A DNA stretch of 64,000 nucleotides from Lachnospiraceae bacterium (GCA_902363135.1 CABIZF010000001.1:682001-746000); one strand, 5' to 3'; positions 43,922 through 52,205 are shown, numbered from the stretch's first letter. A program made the numbers and translations. Notes: generated from the sequence alone by a model not told the origin.

Positions 43922-45205
43922 ATGAGAAACGAAAAATCTGCTGATCGCATTTATCTGATTACGCGCAGAGGAAATCAGGTAATGTCCTTTCTGATGCATG
44001 GCTCCAGAGCGATCGAGATTCACAGTGACAGCTATGAAAAGAAGTCGTCGGATACGGTCGCTCTGGGCGATATTTATATCGGAAGAATTCAGAACATCGT
44101 CAAAAATATCAATGCTGCTTTTGTCGAGCTCGCACCTGGAAATATCTGCTATCTGCCATTGGAGGATATCAGGCAGCCCATCTATACCAAAAAGGGGGCC
44201 TCTGCAAAGCCACAGGCAGGCGATGAGCTGCTCGTGCAGGTCCTGCGGGAAGGGATCAAGACAAAAGCACCTGCCGTCACGACAAATCTGACACTGCATG
44301 GGAAGTATATGCTGCTGACAACAGGGAACCGACAGCTGTCCGCATCCTGTAAATTATCCGCAGAAGAAAAGCATCGTTTGAAAGCGATCGTGTCAGATCA
44401 GGGAAAACAGCTCCGATCAGAGACAGATGCGACCACAGGCGGCGATACTTCATCTGCTGGTTTTGGCTGGCTGATCCGTACTAATGCGGGCGGAAGGGAT
44501 GCTGAGCTGATCTGGAAGGATCAGCAGATACTTTACCGTCAATATACCGAGCTGATGGAACATGCACAGTACCGCACCTGTGGCACCTGCCTGCTGCGCC
44601 GCCCGCAGGGTTATCTGGCGCGCTTATCCGATCTGTATGAGGCAGATGCCGACCGAATCATGACGGATGATACCGGACTGTATCAGGAACTGACGGAATA
44701 TCTCAGGACATGGCAGCCGGAGGATTTGGACCGGCTCATTTTTTATGAAGATCACCTGCTTCCGATGGAGAAGCTCTATGCGCTGGAACGGCGTCTGCCG
44801 GAAGCATTACAGGAGCGTGTATGGCTTCCGTGTGGCGGCTATCTCATTATCCAGCCGACCGAAGCATTGACCGTGATTGATGTCAATACCGGTAAATTCG
44901 AGGGCGGGAAAAAGAAAGAAGCAGCAATTCTGAAGGTAAACAAAGAAGCAGCAGTGGAAATTGCACATCAGATTCGTCTTCGTAATTTAAGCGGTATTAT
45001 ACTGATCGATTTTATTAATATGGAGGATTCCGCATCCAACCAGGTGTTGTTATCATTGCTGAATACAAAGCTCCGGGAAGATCCGATCCCGACCACGCTG
45101 ATTGATATGACAAAGCTGCAGCTCGTGGAGATCACCCGGTTGAAAAAAGAAAAGCCCCTTTCTGAAATTCCGGACATCCATCGCTTTTTTGGCCGAGCAA
45201 GGTAA
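43922..45205 (+). CDS. rng: Ribonuclease G/E-family endoribonuclease
   Basis: A 427-residue RNase E/G catalytic protein. The S1-like segment is near residues 35-110 (VALGDIYIGRIQNIVKNINAAFVELAPGNICYLPLEDI), then the 5'-sensor region and the DNase I-like catalytic part TVIDVNTGKFEG and GIILIDFINMED, providing the magnesium-binding Asp residues. It stops without the Zn-link CPxCxG and small domain of RNase E, giving a short clostridial form. Likely acts on rRNA precursors and mRNA. It lies 27 bp after the TIGR03936 gene. Confidence 0.92.
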   Translation: MRNEKSADRIYLITRRGNQVMSFLMHGSRAIEIHSDSYEKKSSDTVALGDIYIGRIQNIVKNINAAFVELAPGNICYLPLEDIRQPIYTKKGASAKPQAGDELLVQVLREGIKTKAPAVTTNLTLHGKYMLLTTGNRQLSASCKLSAEEKHRLKAIVSDQGKQLRSETDATTGGDTSSAGFGWLIRTNAGGRDAELIWKDQQILYRQYTELMEHAQYRTCGTCLLRRPQGYLARLSDLYEADADRIMTDDTGLYQELTEYLRTWQPEDLDRLIFYEDHLLPMEKLYALERRLPEALQERVWLPCGGYLIIQPTEALTVIDVNTGKFEGGKKKEAAILKVNKEAAVEIAHQIRLRNLSGIILIDFINMEDSASNQVLLSLLNTKLREDPIPTTLIDMTKLQLVEITRLKKEKPLSEIPDIHRFFGRAR

Positions 45206-45279
45206 TTGTCTGCTTCTATTGTACAGCGCAATAAGCAGTGGAGCGAAGGAAAAAAATCAGAGAATCTTATAAAAATAAG

Positions 45280-45308
45280 TTGACGTATCCCGATGCTTGT
45301 GCTATTAT
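45280..45308 (+). promoter_or_regulatory. Promoter for rplU-prp-rpmA
   Basis: TTGACG (45280-45285), 17 bases, TATTAT (45303-45308). A diverged copy of the CTGCTT..GCGCAATAAGCAG repeat hairpin lies just upstream at 45209-45235. Confidence 0.7.
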
Positions 45309-45314
45309 CTTTAA

Positions 45315-45390
45315 GTATGCCGCACAAAGAGGTATAAATGTCTTAAAAGACTACCGAATTTGGCGAGTAATGATAAACAGGAGGTGCCAT
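45315..45390 (+). promoter_or_regulatory. Ribosomal protein L21 leader
   Basis: The roughly 75-base untranslated leader contains GTCTTAAAAGAC (perfect short stem), ACTACCGAATTTGGCGAGTAA and the AGGAGGTGCC ribosome site. Position and size match the L21 leader family of Firmicutes, through which L21 is thought to control its own operon. Detailed match not verified. Confidence 0.5.
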
Positions 45391-45696
45391 ATGTACGCAA
45401 TTATTGCAACAGGTGGTAAACAGTACAAAGTAGCCGAGGGCGATATCATTAACGTAGAGAAGCTTGGAGTAGAAGCTGGCGAGACTGTTACGTTTGATCA
45501 GGTGCTTGCAGTAAGCAATGACGGACTTAAGGTTGGCGCAGACGTTGCATCCGCAACTGTTACCGCTACCGTAGTAAAGAACGATAAGTCCAAAAAGGTC
45601 ATCGTTTACAAGTACAAGAGAAAAACCGGTTACCACAAGAAAAACGGTCACAGACAGCAGTACACACAGGTTAAGATCGAAAAGATCAACGGTTAA
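45391..45696 (+). CDS. rplU: 50S ribosomal protein L21
   Basis: A 101-residue L21: [25 protein letters not shown] at the N-terminus and [31 protein letters not shown] at the rRNA-binding C-terminus. The ATG at 45391 follows AGGAGGTGCC. First gene of rplU-prp-rpmA, an order conserved in Firmicutes. Confidence 0.99.
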   Translation: MYAIIATGGKQYKVAEGDIINVEKLGVEAGETVTFDQVLAVSNDGLKVGADVASATVTATVVKNDKSKKVIVYKYKRKTGYHKKNGHRQQYTQVKIEKING

Positions 45697-45701
45697 TTCC
45701 G

Positions 45702-46028
45702 ATGATTACCTTCACAGTGTGGAAGTCAGGACATCAGTATAAAGGGTTTGAGTGTGCGGGACATGCCGGATATGCAGAGGAGGGCTCTGATATCATCTGT
45801 GCTGCAGTTTCAGCTCTTGCGGTGAACACCATAAATGCGATTGAGCAGTTTACGGAAGATCCGTTTGAGGTGGAAGAGGCTGAGGATGGTGGATTGCTCC
45901 GGATTCGTTTTTCGGAAGTGCCGGATGAGAAGACTCAGTTGCTGATGGACAGCCTGGTTCTCGGGATCGGGAATATCGAGGCTGAATATGGAAATGAATA
46001 TATTACCTTATTACTTGAGGAGGTGTAA
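45702..46028 (+). CDS. prp: Ribosomal-processing cysteine protease Prp
   Basis: A 108-residue protease that removes the N-terminal extension of L27. The catalytic pair is visible in [20 protein letters not shown] (His in HAGYA, Cys in ICAAVSAL), matching the family pattern G-H-A-x8-D-I-x-C. It sits between rplU (5 bp) and its substrate rpmA (2 bp). Confidence 0.96.
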   Translation: MITFTVWKSGHQYKGFECAGHAGYAEEGSDIICAAVSALAVNTINAIEQFTEDPFEVEEAEDGGLLRIRFSEVPDEKTQLLMDSLVLGIGNIEAEYGNEYITLLLEEV

Positions 46029-46030
46029 CT

Positions 46031-46318
46031 ATGTTAAAGATGAACCTTCAGCTTTTCGCTCATAAAAAGGGAGTTGGTTCTACTAAGAACGGCAGAGACT
46101 CCGAGTCCAAGAGACTTGGCGCGAAAAGAGCAGACGGCCAGTTTGTAAAGGCTGGAAACATTCTGTACAGACAGCGTGGCACAAAGATTCATCCGGGTCT
46201 TAACGTTGGCCGCGGCGGTGATGATACACTGTTCGCAACTGCTGATGGAATTGTAAGATTCGAGAGAAAAGGAAGAGACAAGAAACAGGTTTCTGTTCTT
46301 CCGGTAGAAGCAGAATAA
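46031..46318 (+). CDS. rpmA: 50S ribosomal protein L27 with Prp-cleaved extension
   Basis: A 95-residue L27. The N-terminus [37 protein letters not shown] carries the LQLF|AHKK site known to be cut by Prp, so mature L27 should begin AHKKGVGS, placing its tail near the peptidyl-transferase centre. [23 protein letters not shown] is the core. AGGAGGTG precedes the ATG. Confidence 0.99.
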   Translation: MLKMNLQLFAHKKGVGSTKNGRDSESKRLGAKRADGQFVKAGNILYRQRGTKIHPGLNVGRGGDDTLFATADGIVRFERKGRDKKQVSVLPVEAE

Positions 46319-46326
46319 GAGTGATG

Positions 46327-46364
46327 CAGGCTTCAAATCAGGATGTGGTTTGAAGCCTGTTTGT
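46327..46364 (+). terminator. Terminator after rpmA
   Basis: CAGGCTTCAAA pairs perfectly with TTTGAAGCCTG around TCAGGATGTGG, followed by TTTGT. Confidence 0.8.
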
Positions 46365-46400
46365 ATAATTGGGTATTTGACCTCTATTGTTATAGAGGTT

Positions 46401-46438
46401 ATGAACAAGCAGCGAAGCGGATTGCGAATATCCGCTGG
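46401..46438 (-). repeat. Modular palindromic repeat, copy 6 (short)
   Basis: Reads AACAAGCAGCGAAGCGGATTGCGAATATCCGCT; the AGCGGAT/ATATCCGCT arms flank TGCGAA. It lies in the obg leader, 16 bases before the start codon, so it could influence obg translation. Confidence 0.7.
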
Positions 46439-46454
46439 ACAGAAGGGATTAATT

Positions 46455-47747
46455 ATGTTCGCAGACAGAGCCAGGATCATCATCCGCTCCGGAAAAGGCG
46501 GCGACGGTCATGTCAGCTTCCGGCGGGAACTGTTTGTGCCGGACGGCGGCCCGGACGGCGGCGACGGCGGTAAAGGCGGAGATGTGATTTTTGAAGTAGA
46601 TAAAGGATTAAATACATTAATTGAGTACCGTCACAGAAGAAAATTTTCGGCGCAGGACGGCGAACCGGGCGGAAAGCGTCGTTGCCATGGTGCAAACGGA
46701 GAAGATATTGTTCTGAGAGTACCGGAGGGTACGGTGATCAAAGAAGCCGAAAGCGGTCAGGTTATCGCAGATATGTCTGGCGAGAACAGCCGTCAGGTCA
46801 TACTGCGCGGCGGTCGCGGGGGCAATGGAAATATGCATTATGCCACCTCGACGATGCAGGCGCCAAAATACGCACAGCCAGGGCAGGAAGCACGTGAGCT
46901 GGAAGTATTTCTGGAGCTGAAGGTTATTGCTGATGTCGGACTGGTCGGCTTCCCGAACGTCGGAAAGTCTACCTTGCTTTCCCGTGTGACGAATGCGACA
47001 CCGAAAATTGCAAATTACCACTTTACGACACTTTCGCCGAATCTCGGCGTAGTCGATCTGGAAGGCGGCGGTTTCGTCATCGCAGATATTCCGGGGCTGA
47101 TCGAAGGCGCGTCCGAGGGTGTCGGACTCGGCCTGGAATTTCTCCGCCATATCGAGCGCACCAAGGTGATTATCCATATGGTAGACGCGGCATCGGTAGA
47201 AGGTCGGGATCCGGTCGAAGATATCCGTAAGATCAACCAGGAGCTGGCAAGCTATGATCCGGAGCTGGCGAAACGTCCTCAGGTCATCGCAGCCAATAAA
47301 ATGGATGCACTTTATGCAGAAGATGGAGAGGATCCGATCCAGCGCCTGAGAGATGCGTTTTCTTCGGATGGTATTGAAGTATTTCCGATCTCAGCCGTCA
47401 GTGGGCAGGGCCTGAAGGAGCTTCTGTATTATGTACAGAAGATGCTGAACAGCCTTCCGAAAGAGACGACGGTATTTGAACAGGAATATGATCCGGAAGT
47501 GCATTTAAAAGTAGAAAACCTTCCGTTTACAGTCGAGAAGTCCGAAGAAGAGGCAAACACCTTCATTGTAGAAGGACCGCGCATCGAAAAAATGCTTGGC
47601 TACACAAATCTTGAATCCGAAAAGGGATTTCAGTTCTTCCAGAACTTTCTCAAAGAAAACGGTATTCTGGAACAGCTTGAGGCACTCGGCGTAAAAGACG
47701 GGGATACGATCCGGATGTATGGATTACAATTTGATTACTACAAATAG
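46455..47747 (+). CDS. obg: Obg/CgtA GTPase
   Basis: A 430-residue ribosome-assembly and stress GTPase. The glycine-rich Obg fold (residues 1-158) has SGKGGDGHVSFRRELFVPDGGPDGGDGGKGGDV; the G domain has GFPNVGKSTLLSR (G1), TTLSPN (G2), DIPGL (G3) and ANKMD (G4); a C-terminal OCT domain follows (about 345-430, ending GLQFDYYK). In Bacillus Obg is also needed for sporulation onset. ATG 46455 follows AGAAGGGAT; the frame is open upstream across a terminator and repeat. Confidence 0.98.
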   Translation: MFADRARIIIRSGKGGDGHVSFRRELFVPDGGPDGGDGGKGGDVIFEVDKGLNTLIEYRHRRKFSAQDGEPGGKRRCHGANGEDIVLRVPEGTVIKEAESGQVIADMSGENSRQVILRGGRGGNGNMHYATSTMQAPKYAQPGQEARELEVFLELKVIADVGLVGFPNVGKSTLLSRVTNATPKIANYHFTTLSPNLGVVDLEGGGFVIADIPGLIEGASEGVGLGLEFLRHIERTKVIIHMVDAASVEGRDPVEDIRKINQELASYDPELAKRPQVIAANKMDALYAEDGEDPIQRLRDAFSSDGIEVFPISAVSGQGLKELLYYVQKMLNSLPKETTVFEQEYDPEVHLKVENLPFTVEKSEEEANTFIVEGPRIEKMLGYTNLESEKGFQFFQNFLKENGILEQLEALGVKDGDTIRMYGLQFDYYK

Positions 47748-47773
47748 TTTCAGGCAGGCGCATTGTGTAGAGA

Positions 47774-47874
47774 CAGACAGCTGCAAATTTATTTGCAGAT
47801 GGCTGTTTATACACGATGTGAGGTCGGGAAATTCTATTTCCCGACCTCAGCCGCAGATCATTTATGATCTGCGG
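47774..47874. repeat. Three consecutive hairpins after obg
   Basis: CTGCAAAT-TT-ATTTGCAG (47781-47798, followed by GATGGCTGTTTAT and likely the obg terminator), GAGGTCGGGAAAT-TCT-ATTTCCCGACCTC (47820-47848, 13-bp perfect arms), and CCGCAGATCAT-TT-ATGATCTGCGG (47851-47874, 11-bp perfect arms). Only the first has a short T run. Confidence 0.85.
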
Positions 47875-47881
47875 CCTGTCT

Positions 47882-48002
47882 GAAACGTCTGCATGAGACA
47901 GATGCAGGCGACTGAGGCGTCTGCATGAGACAGATGCAGGCGACTGAAACATCTGCATGAAACAGATGCAGGCGACTGAAGCGTCTGTATGAGACAAATG
48001 CG
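47882..48002. repeat. 32-bp tandem repeat, 3.8 copies, each a hairpin
   Basis: Units at 47882-47913, 47914-47945, 47946-47977 and a partial diverged one at 47978-48002. Each contains CTGCAT-GAGACAG-ATGCAG-type arms, so every unit folds on itself, and each intact unit ends in GCGACT. Units differ by only a few bases. It ends 27 bases before yhbY. Confidence 0.92.
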
Positions 48003-48028
48003 GAGTCCGCATAATATAAGGAGAAAGC

Positions 48029-48340
48029 ATGACAAGTAAACAGAGAGCCTATCTGAAGGGGCTGGCAATGACCATGGACCCGATTTTCCAGATCGGAAAA
48101 TCAAGCCTGACTCCTGAAAATACAGCTGCCATTGCAGAGGCACTTGAGGCGCGCGAGCTGATCAAGATCAGCGTGCTTCAGAACTGCATGGACGATCCGA
48201 ATGAGCTTGCACAGGTTGTGGCGGAACGCACCCGTTCACAGGTCGTACAGGTCATCGGCAAAAAGATTGTTCTGTATAAAGAGGGAAAAGAAGGCAAAAA
48301 GAAAATTGAACTCCCAAAGGCTGCAAAGAAGCAGGCATAG
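48029..48340 (+). CDS. yhbY: YhbY-family RNA-binding protein
   Basis: A 103-residue CRM-domain protein associated with pre-50S particles. MTSKQRAYLKGLAMTMDPIFQIGKSSLTPENTAAIAEALEARELIKISVLQNC is the classic CRM start with the GxxG-like loop (here QIGKSSL), and RSQVVQVIGKKIVLYKEGK the end. It heads the yhbY-nadD-yqeK-rsfS cluster, as in other Firmicutes. AAGGAG precedes the ATG. Confidence 0.95.
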   Translation: MTSKQRAYLKGLAMTMDPIFQIGKSSLTPENTAAIAEALEARELIKISVLQNCMDDPNELAQVVAERTRSQVVQVIGKKIVLYKEGKEGKKKIELPKAAKKQA

Positions 48341-48372
48341 GTCAGAGGAGTACGCATAGTCGGAGGAATGGC

Positions 48373-48993
48373 ATGCAGGAACAGACAAGAAGACGTGTTG
48401 GACTGATGGGTGGTACATTTGATCCGATTCATATCGGTCATCTGATGCTGGCAGAATGTGCTTATGAGCAGTTTCAGCTTGAGCAGGTACTGTTTCTTCC
48501 TGCCGGTAATCCCCCGCACAAGGATAAGCGAAAAGTCGGTGCGACTGACGCTCAGCGCATTGATATGGTGCGGCTTGCAATTGAGGGCAATCCACATTTT
48601 AAACTCGATCCGGAAGAAATGCTCCGGGAAGGCTATACCTACACAAAGGATACTTTGAACCTGCTCACACAGAAGCATCCGGACATCGATTATTATTTTA
48701 TTATCGGTGCAGATTCCCTGATGGCTTTTGATACCTGGTATCATCCGGAAGAAATCTGCCGTGACAGCATTCTGGCTGTAGCCGTCCGGGATCAGATGGG
48801 TCTGGAAAAGATTCAGGCGAAAATGCATGAACTGGAAGAACGGTTTCAGGCCAGAATTTACCTTCTGCAGACGCCGGATATCGACATCGCATCCAGTCAT
48901 CTGCGGCAGATGCGCAGTCAGAAACGTTCCATCCGGTATTATGTAACCGATCCCGTATGGCAGTACATCGAAGAGCATGCACTGTATCTGTAA
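48373..48993 (+). CDS. nadD: Nicotinate-nucleotide adenylyltransferase
   Basis: A 206-residue nucleotidyltransferase making deamido-NAD from nicotinate mononucleotide and ATP. Seen: GLMGGTFDPIHIGHLMLAECAYEQF (HxGH motif), LPAGNPPHKDKRK, FIIGADSLMAFDTWYHPEEI and DIASSHLRQMRSQKRSIRYYVTDPVWQYIEEHALY, with SSHLR for the usual SSTxIR. Between yhbY and yqeK. Confidence 0.96.
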   Translation: MQEQTRRRVGLMGGTFDPIHIGHLMLAECAYEQFQLEQVLFLPAGNPPHKDKRKVGATDAQRIDMVRLAIEGNPHFKLDPEEMLREGYTYTKDTLNLLTQKHPDIDYYFIIGADSLMAFDTWYHPEEICRDSILAVAVRDQMGLEKIQAKMHELEERFQARIYLLQTPDIDIASSHLRQMRSQKRSIRYYVTDPVWQYIEEHALYL

Positions 48994-49008
48994 ATTTGAG
49001 GAAAAAAG

Positions 49009-49599
49009 ATGAGTACCTACAATCTGATAAAAATGCAGAAAAAGCTGAAAAAATATATTGATGAAGCTCGCTATCAGCATACACTCGGTGTAATGTATAC
49101 AGCAGCGGCGCTTGCCATGTGCTATGGCGCTGATCCGGAACAGGCACAGGTCGCCGGGCTTCTGCATGACTGCGCAAAATGCATTCCAAATGATAAAAAG
49201 CTAAAGCTCTGCAAGCAGCACAATATCCAGGTCTCTGAAGCGGAGGCTGCAGCGCCGTATCTTCTGCATGCACCGCTGGGCGCCTATATTGCAAAAGCAA
49301 AGTATGACATTGAGGATCCGGAAATTTTGTCTGCGATCACCTGGCATACAACCGGTAAGCCGGAGATGACGCTGCTCGAAAAGATCATTTTTATTTCTGA
49401 TTATATCGAACCGATGCGAAACAAAGCAGAGCATCTTCCACAGATCCGCCAGATGGCCTTTCATGATCTGGATATGGCCGTATATATGACCTTGCATGAT
49501 ACGATTCTTTATCTGGAAAAAGAAAAAGCACGACTTGATAATCAGAGCGTTGTGGCTTATAATTATTATAAAAATTTAATCGAAAAAAAGGAGGCATAG
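49009..49599 (+). CDS. yqeK: YqeK HD-domain Ap4A hydrolase (symmetrical)
   Basis: A 196-residue HD-domain metalloenzyme of the YqeK family, which splits diadenosine tetraphosphate into two ADP. Seen: RYQHTLGVMYTAAALA, AGLLHDCAK (HD motif), HAPLGAYIAKAKYDIEDPEILSAITWHTTGKPEMTLLEKIIFISDYIEP. 15 bp after nadD and 3 bp before rsfS, a conserved trio. Confidence 0.93.
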   Translation: MSTYNLIKMQKKLKKYIDEARYQHTLGVMYTAAALAMCYGADPEQAQVAGLLHDCAKCIPNDKKLKLCKQHNIQVSEAEAAAPYLLHAPLGAYIAKAKYDIEDPEILSAITWHTTGKPEMTLLEKIIFISDYIEPMRNKAEHLPQIRQMAFHDLDMAVYMTLHDTILYLEKEKARLDNQSVVAYNYYKNLIEKKEA

Positions 49600-49602
49600 C
49601 AC

Positions 49603-49959
49603 ATGGCCGACAAACAGTCAAAAGAGATGGCAAAGCTCGCATACGATGCGCTTGCGGACAAAAAGGCACAGGATATTAAGATCATCAATATTGAGGGTGT
49701 TTCCGTGATTGCCGACTATTTTATCATTGCTTCCGGAACCAACCACAATCAGGTACAGGCGATGGCTGACAGCGTAGATGAAGCGCTGCATAAGGCAGGG
49801 CATCCGGCAAAGCAGACCGAAGGCTATCAGTCCGCTAACTGGATTCTGTTGGATTATGGCGACATCATCGTACATGTATTTGATACGGAGAACCGTCTTT
49901 TCTACGATCTGGAGCGTATCTGGAGAGATGGGAAAGAGATTCAGGTAGAAGAGCTGTAA
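49603..49959 (+). CDS. rsfS: Ribosome silencing factor RsfS
   Basis: A 118-residue RsfS/Iojap protein that binds L14 and blocks subunit joining in starvation. Family blocks: KKAQDIKIINIEGVSVIADYFIIASGTNHNQVQAMADSVDEALHKAGHPAKQTEGYQSANWILLDYGDIIVHVFDTENRLFYDLERIW. AAAGGAGG lies before the start. Confidence 0.97.
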   Translation: MADKQSKEMAKLAYDALADKKAQDIKIINIEGVSVIADYFIIASGTNHNQVQAMADSVDEALHKAGHPAKQTEGYQSANWILLDYGDIIVHVFDTENRLFYDLERIWRDGKEIQVEEL

Positions 49960-50008
49960 GAAAAAATGTGCTGCCGGCATTGTCCGGCAGTGGAACAGGA
50001 GAAAAACT

Positions 50009-50875
50009 ATGGCAGTTGATAAGACATTTTTGATGAGAAACATCCAGAAAAAGGAAGATATGATCGTTGCATTTTGCATGTTCACCAATATGCCGTTTGT
50101 AGTCTGCGATCCGGAGACTTTTAACGATCAGATCTGGATCTTTGATACCGAAGAGCAGCTTCAGGAATTTGCAAAAAAATACTCGGAAAAAAAGGTTCTT
50201 TTAAAGGGCATTAAGTTCCAGAACCAGCGTTTCTTAAGCTTCTTCTCCATGCTCTTTACGATCGGCGTCAATGAGCTGGTATTCGTCAGTGAATCCGGTA
50301 CTGATACAATCGAGCTGGCTGAGCTTGTGAAGCGTCCGGACTTTTCCCAGCTTCCGAAAGAGCAGCAGCCAATATCCAATCCGGAGCTGCAGCTGACAGG
50401 CCTGTATTTCATGCAGGAGGCTTCCCGCCCGGTTCCGAATGAGCAGAAGAACCTGGTCGATCTGGAGGAAGAGCTCGCTGCAAATCTGTACAAGGCGAAA
50501 TACATGGTTCCGATTGAACTGCTGGAAGGACCGGAGCCGGATCTGGAAAAGCTCAAAGAGAAGAAATACCGTCTCCCGATTCTGAAGAATAAGAACGGTG
50601 ATGTACTTCAGCCGCTGTTCACGGATCCGAATGAGTTTGCAAAGTTCAACCGTGAGAATAAGTTCAAAGCGCTTTCTGTACCGTTTGCGAACCTTGCCAA
50701 GCTCGTCATCAAAGATTCTAAGGGCTTTCTTCTGAATCCGGCCGGCTTCCATATCGCAATGCCGAAGGAGCTGCTTGAGGGCCTTCCAAAGCGTTTTGGT
50801 GCAGCTGCACCGGCATGGGTCAACCCGCCGGAAGAGGAGAAGGTTGCTCCGGAAAAAACAGAGGATAATAAATAG
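50009..50875 (+). CDS. SseB-family protein
   Basis: A 288-residue cytosolic protein with an SseB N-terminal domain in its second half (PILKNKNGDVLQPLFTDPNEFAKFNRENKFKALSVPFANLAKLVIKDSKGFLLNPAGFHIAMPKELLEGLPKRF). The first half (about 1-110) looks like a diverged repeat of the same fold (FNDQIWIFDTEEQLQEFAKKY). Function in Firmicutes is unknown. Its stop codon lies inside a 27-bp palindrome and a terminator follows. Separate from the rsfS cluster by 49 bp with a good ribosome site. Confidence 0.82.
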   Translation: MAVDKTFLMRNIQKKEDMIVAFCMFTNMPFVVCDPETFNDQIWIFDTEEQLQEFAKKYSEKKVLLKGIKFQNQRFLSFFSMLFTIGVNELVFVSESGTDTIELAELVKRPDFSQLPKEQQPISNPELQLTGLYFMQEASRPVPNEQKNLVDLEEELAANLYKAKYMVPIELLEGPEPDLEKLKEKKYRLPILKNKNGDVLQPLFTDPNEFAKFNRENKFKALSVPFANLAKLVIKDSKGFLLNPAGFHIAMPKELLEGLPKRFGAAAPAWVNPPEEEKVAPEKTEDNK

Positions 50876-50900
50876 TTTACATAAATTCATTATGTAAACG
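50874..50900. repeat. 27-bp palindrome, copy 1 (dif-half-like)
   Basis: Arms AGTTTACATAA (50874-50884) and TTATGTAAACG (50890-50900), 5-base spacer ATTCA. The TTATGTAAAC arm equals the right half of the Bacillus dif site as I recall it. It overlaps the stop codon of the SseB-family gene. Copies 2 and 3 are at 51194-51220 and 58423-58449, all with a 5-base spacer. Confidence 0.85.
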
Positions 50901-50907
50901 TAATAGC

Positions 50908-50955
50908 AGAAGAGTGATTCAATCATAGTTTTATGGTTGGAGAGCTCTTCTTTTT
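50908..50955 (+). terminator. Terminator after the SseB-family gene
   Basis: AGAAGAG (50908-50914) pairs with CTCTTCT (50945-50951), inner TCATAG/TTATGG pairing, then TTTTT. Confidence 0.7.
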
Positions 50956-51028
50956 AAATTTCATTTGTTTTATCCGATTACATGTCTGTCTATTTTGTAG
51001 ATACTTTTATTCGGATTCCATGATATTG

Positions 51029-51190
51029 TAAAGCGGACATTCGCAATCCGCTTTGCTACTTGCTCATGAACGCAGTCGCTTCGCGACCTGTCAGTGGGAG
51101 CTTTCAACTCCCACTGACATAAGCATCCCCCCTCACCTGCCGCTTAGTACTCCGCGCACTTGAAGCTGTGGAATGCTTATTTGCGTTCAA
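51029..51190 (+). repeat. Modular palindromic repeat, copy 7
   Basis: AAGCGGACATTCGCAATCCGCTT (palindromic module), GCTACTTGCTCATGAACGCAG, TCGCTTCGCGA, a variable perfect hairpin TGTCAGTGGGAG-CTTTCAA-CTCCCACTGACA (51098-51128 region), then CCGCTTAGTACTCCGCGCAC and GAATGCTTA. Flanked on both sides by copies of the 27-bp palindrome. With the terminators, this fills the 504-base gap between the SseB-family gene and lexA. Confidence 0.85.
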
Positions 51191-51193
51191 ATA

Positions 51194-51220
51194 AATTTAC
51201 ATAATTATGTTATGTAAAGT
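51194..51220. repeat. 27-bp palindrome, copy 2 (dif-half-like)
   Basis: Arms AATTTACATAA and TTATGTAAAGT, 5-base spacer TTATG. Same layout as copies 1 and 3. Confidence 0.8.
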
Positions 51221-51265
51221 ATCTATAGCAAAGCAATAGCATGACTCCTTAGATCGTTGTTCCAG

Positions 51266-51325
51266 AAAATAAAAATAAAATGGCAGCTTCTCACATCACG
51301 TAAACAGTCATGTGAAAGCTGCCAT
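51266..51325 (-). terminator. Terminator after lexA
   Basis: On the minus strand ATGGCAGCTT..CACATG pairs with CATGTG..AAGCTGCCAT, followed by TTTTATTTTTATTTTC. Confidence 0.85.
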
Positions 51326-51379
51326 CTCACTTATAAAATTTATAAAAATGTAAAAATTCAGTTTGTAACAGTCTGGCTT

Positions 51380-51994
51380 TTAGAAGAAACGGAACACTCC
51401 AAAGACCTTCCCAAGAATCTTGCAGTCATCTACAATGATCGGATCCATCGTGTCATTCTCCGGCTGGAGACGATAGTGGCCATTTTCTTTGTAATAAGTC
51501 TTCACAGTCGCGGAGTCTTCGATCAGGGCGACTACGATGTCTCCATTACGTGCCGTTGTCTGCTGCATAACAAGCACACTGTCTCCGTCGAGAATACCGG
51601 CATTGACCATGCTCTCACCTTTTACTTTGAGAATGAAGGACTGCTCGTTCGGCATGTACTCAGACGGGATCGGGAAGTAGCTGTCGATGTTCTGCTCCGC
51701 GAGAATCGGCTGGCCGGCTGCAACCGTGCCAACGACCGGAACATTGACCATCTCTCGACGAAGCATATTAAACGACTCATCTAAAATCTCAATCGCACGT
51801 GGCTTCGTCGGGTCGCGTCGGATGTATCCATTTTTCTCCAGTGACTCCAAATGAGAGTGAACAGAAGACGTTGACTTTAATCCAACTGCCTGACAGATCT
51901 CCCGTACCGCCGGTGGAAAGCCACGCTCCAGAATCTCATCTTTTATATAATTCAGGATCTCTTCCTGCTTTTTTGTAATCGGTCTGTTTTCCAT
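51380..51994 (-). CDS. lexA: LexA SOS repressor
   Basis: A 204-residue self-cleaving repressor of DNA-damage genes. Winged-helix DNA-binding domain: [63 protein letters not shown]. Cleavage Ala-Gly in VGTVAAGQP; catalytic Ser in [14 protein letters not shown] and Lys in [12 protein letters not shown] 51994 has GGAGGATA before it; the ATG at 52015 has none. An operator-like palindrome overlaps its promoter, fitting self-regulation. Confidence 0.97.
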   Translation of the reverse strand: MENRPITKKQEEILNYIKDEILERGFPPAVREICQAVGLKSTSSVHSHLESLEKNGYIRRDPTKPRAIEILDESFNMLRREMVNVPVVGTVAAGQPILAEQNIDSYFPIPSEYMPNEQSFILKVKGESMVNAGILDGDSVLVMQQTTARNGDIVVALIEDSATVKTYYKENGHYRLQPENDTMDPIIVDDCKILGKVFGVFRFF

Positions 51995-52037
51995 AGGGTA
52001 TCCTCCGTGTATCATTGGGGCGAAATATCTTTTTATG

Positions 52038-52066
52038 AGTATAGCATAAAAAAGTCAAAAAAGCAA
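52038..52066 (-). promoter_or_regulatory. lexA promoter
   Basis: On the minus strand TTGCTT (52066-52061), 17 bases, TATACT (52043-52038). Confidence 0.65.
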
Positions 52067-52078
52067 ACAGATGTTTTG
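52064..52078. promoter_or_regulatory. Putative LexA operator
   Basis: CAAACAGATGTTTTG is a near-palindrome matching the Firmicutes SOS box (about CGAACATATGTTCG) in spacing and most half-site bases. It overlaps the -35 of lexA and lies 44 bases upstream of the -35 of the divergent DUF1002 gene. Confidence 0.5.
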
Positions 52079-52121
52079 TGATACTTTGATAATTCTTAAT
52101 AATTCTGTTCCTTTTGTTTCC

Positions 52122-52150
52122 TTGTAATCCGAAGAAGCGGGTGTTATAAT
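52122..52150 (+). promoter_or_regulatory. Promoter for the DUF1002 gene
   Basis: TTGTAA (52122-52127), 17 bases, TATAAT (52145-52150). Confidence 0.65.
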
Positions 52151-52205
52151 GAAAAAGCGAAAACAAAAGCAGCAGAAATACTGTATTTGAAAGTGAGGAT
52201 ATTGT

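Noticed and set aside
47882..48002. CRISPR array
   Set aside because: The 32-bp units are directly adjacent without spacers, vary slightly and form hairpins, and no cas genes are near; it is a tandem repeat.
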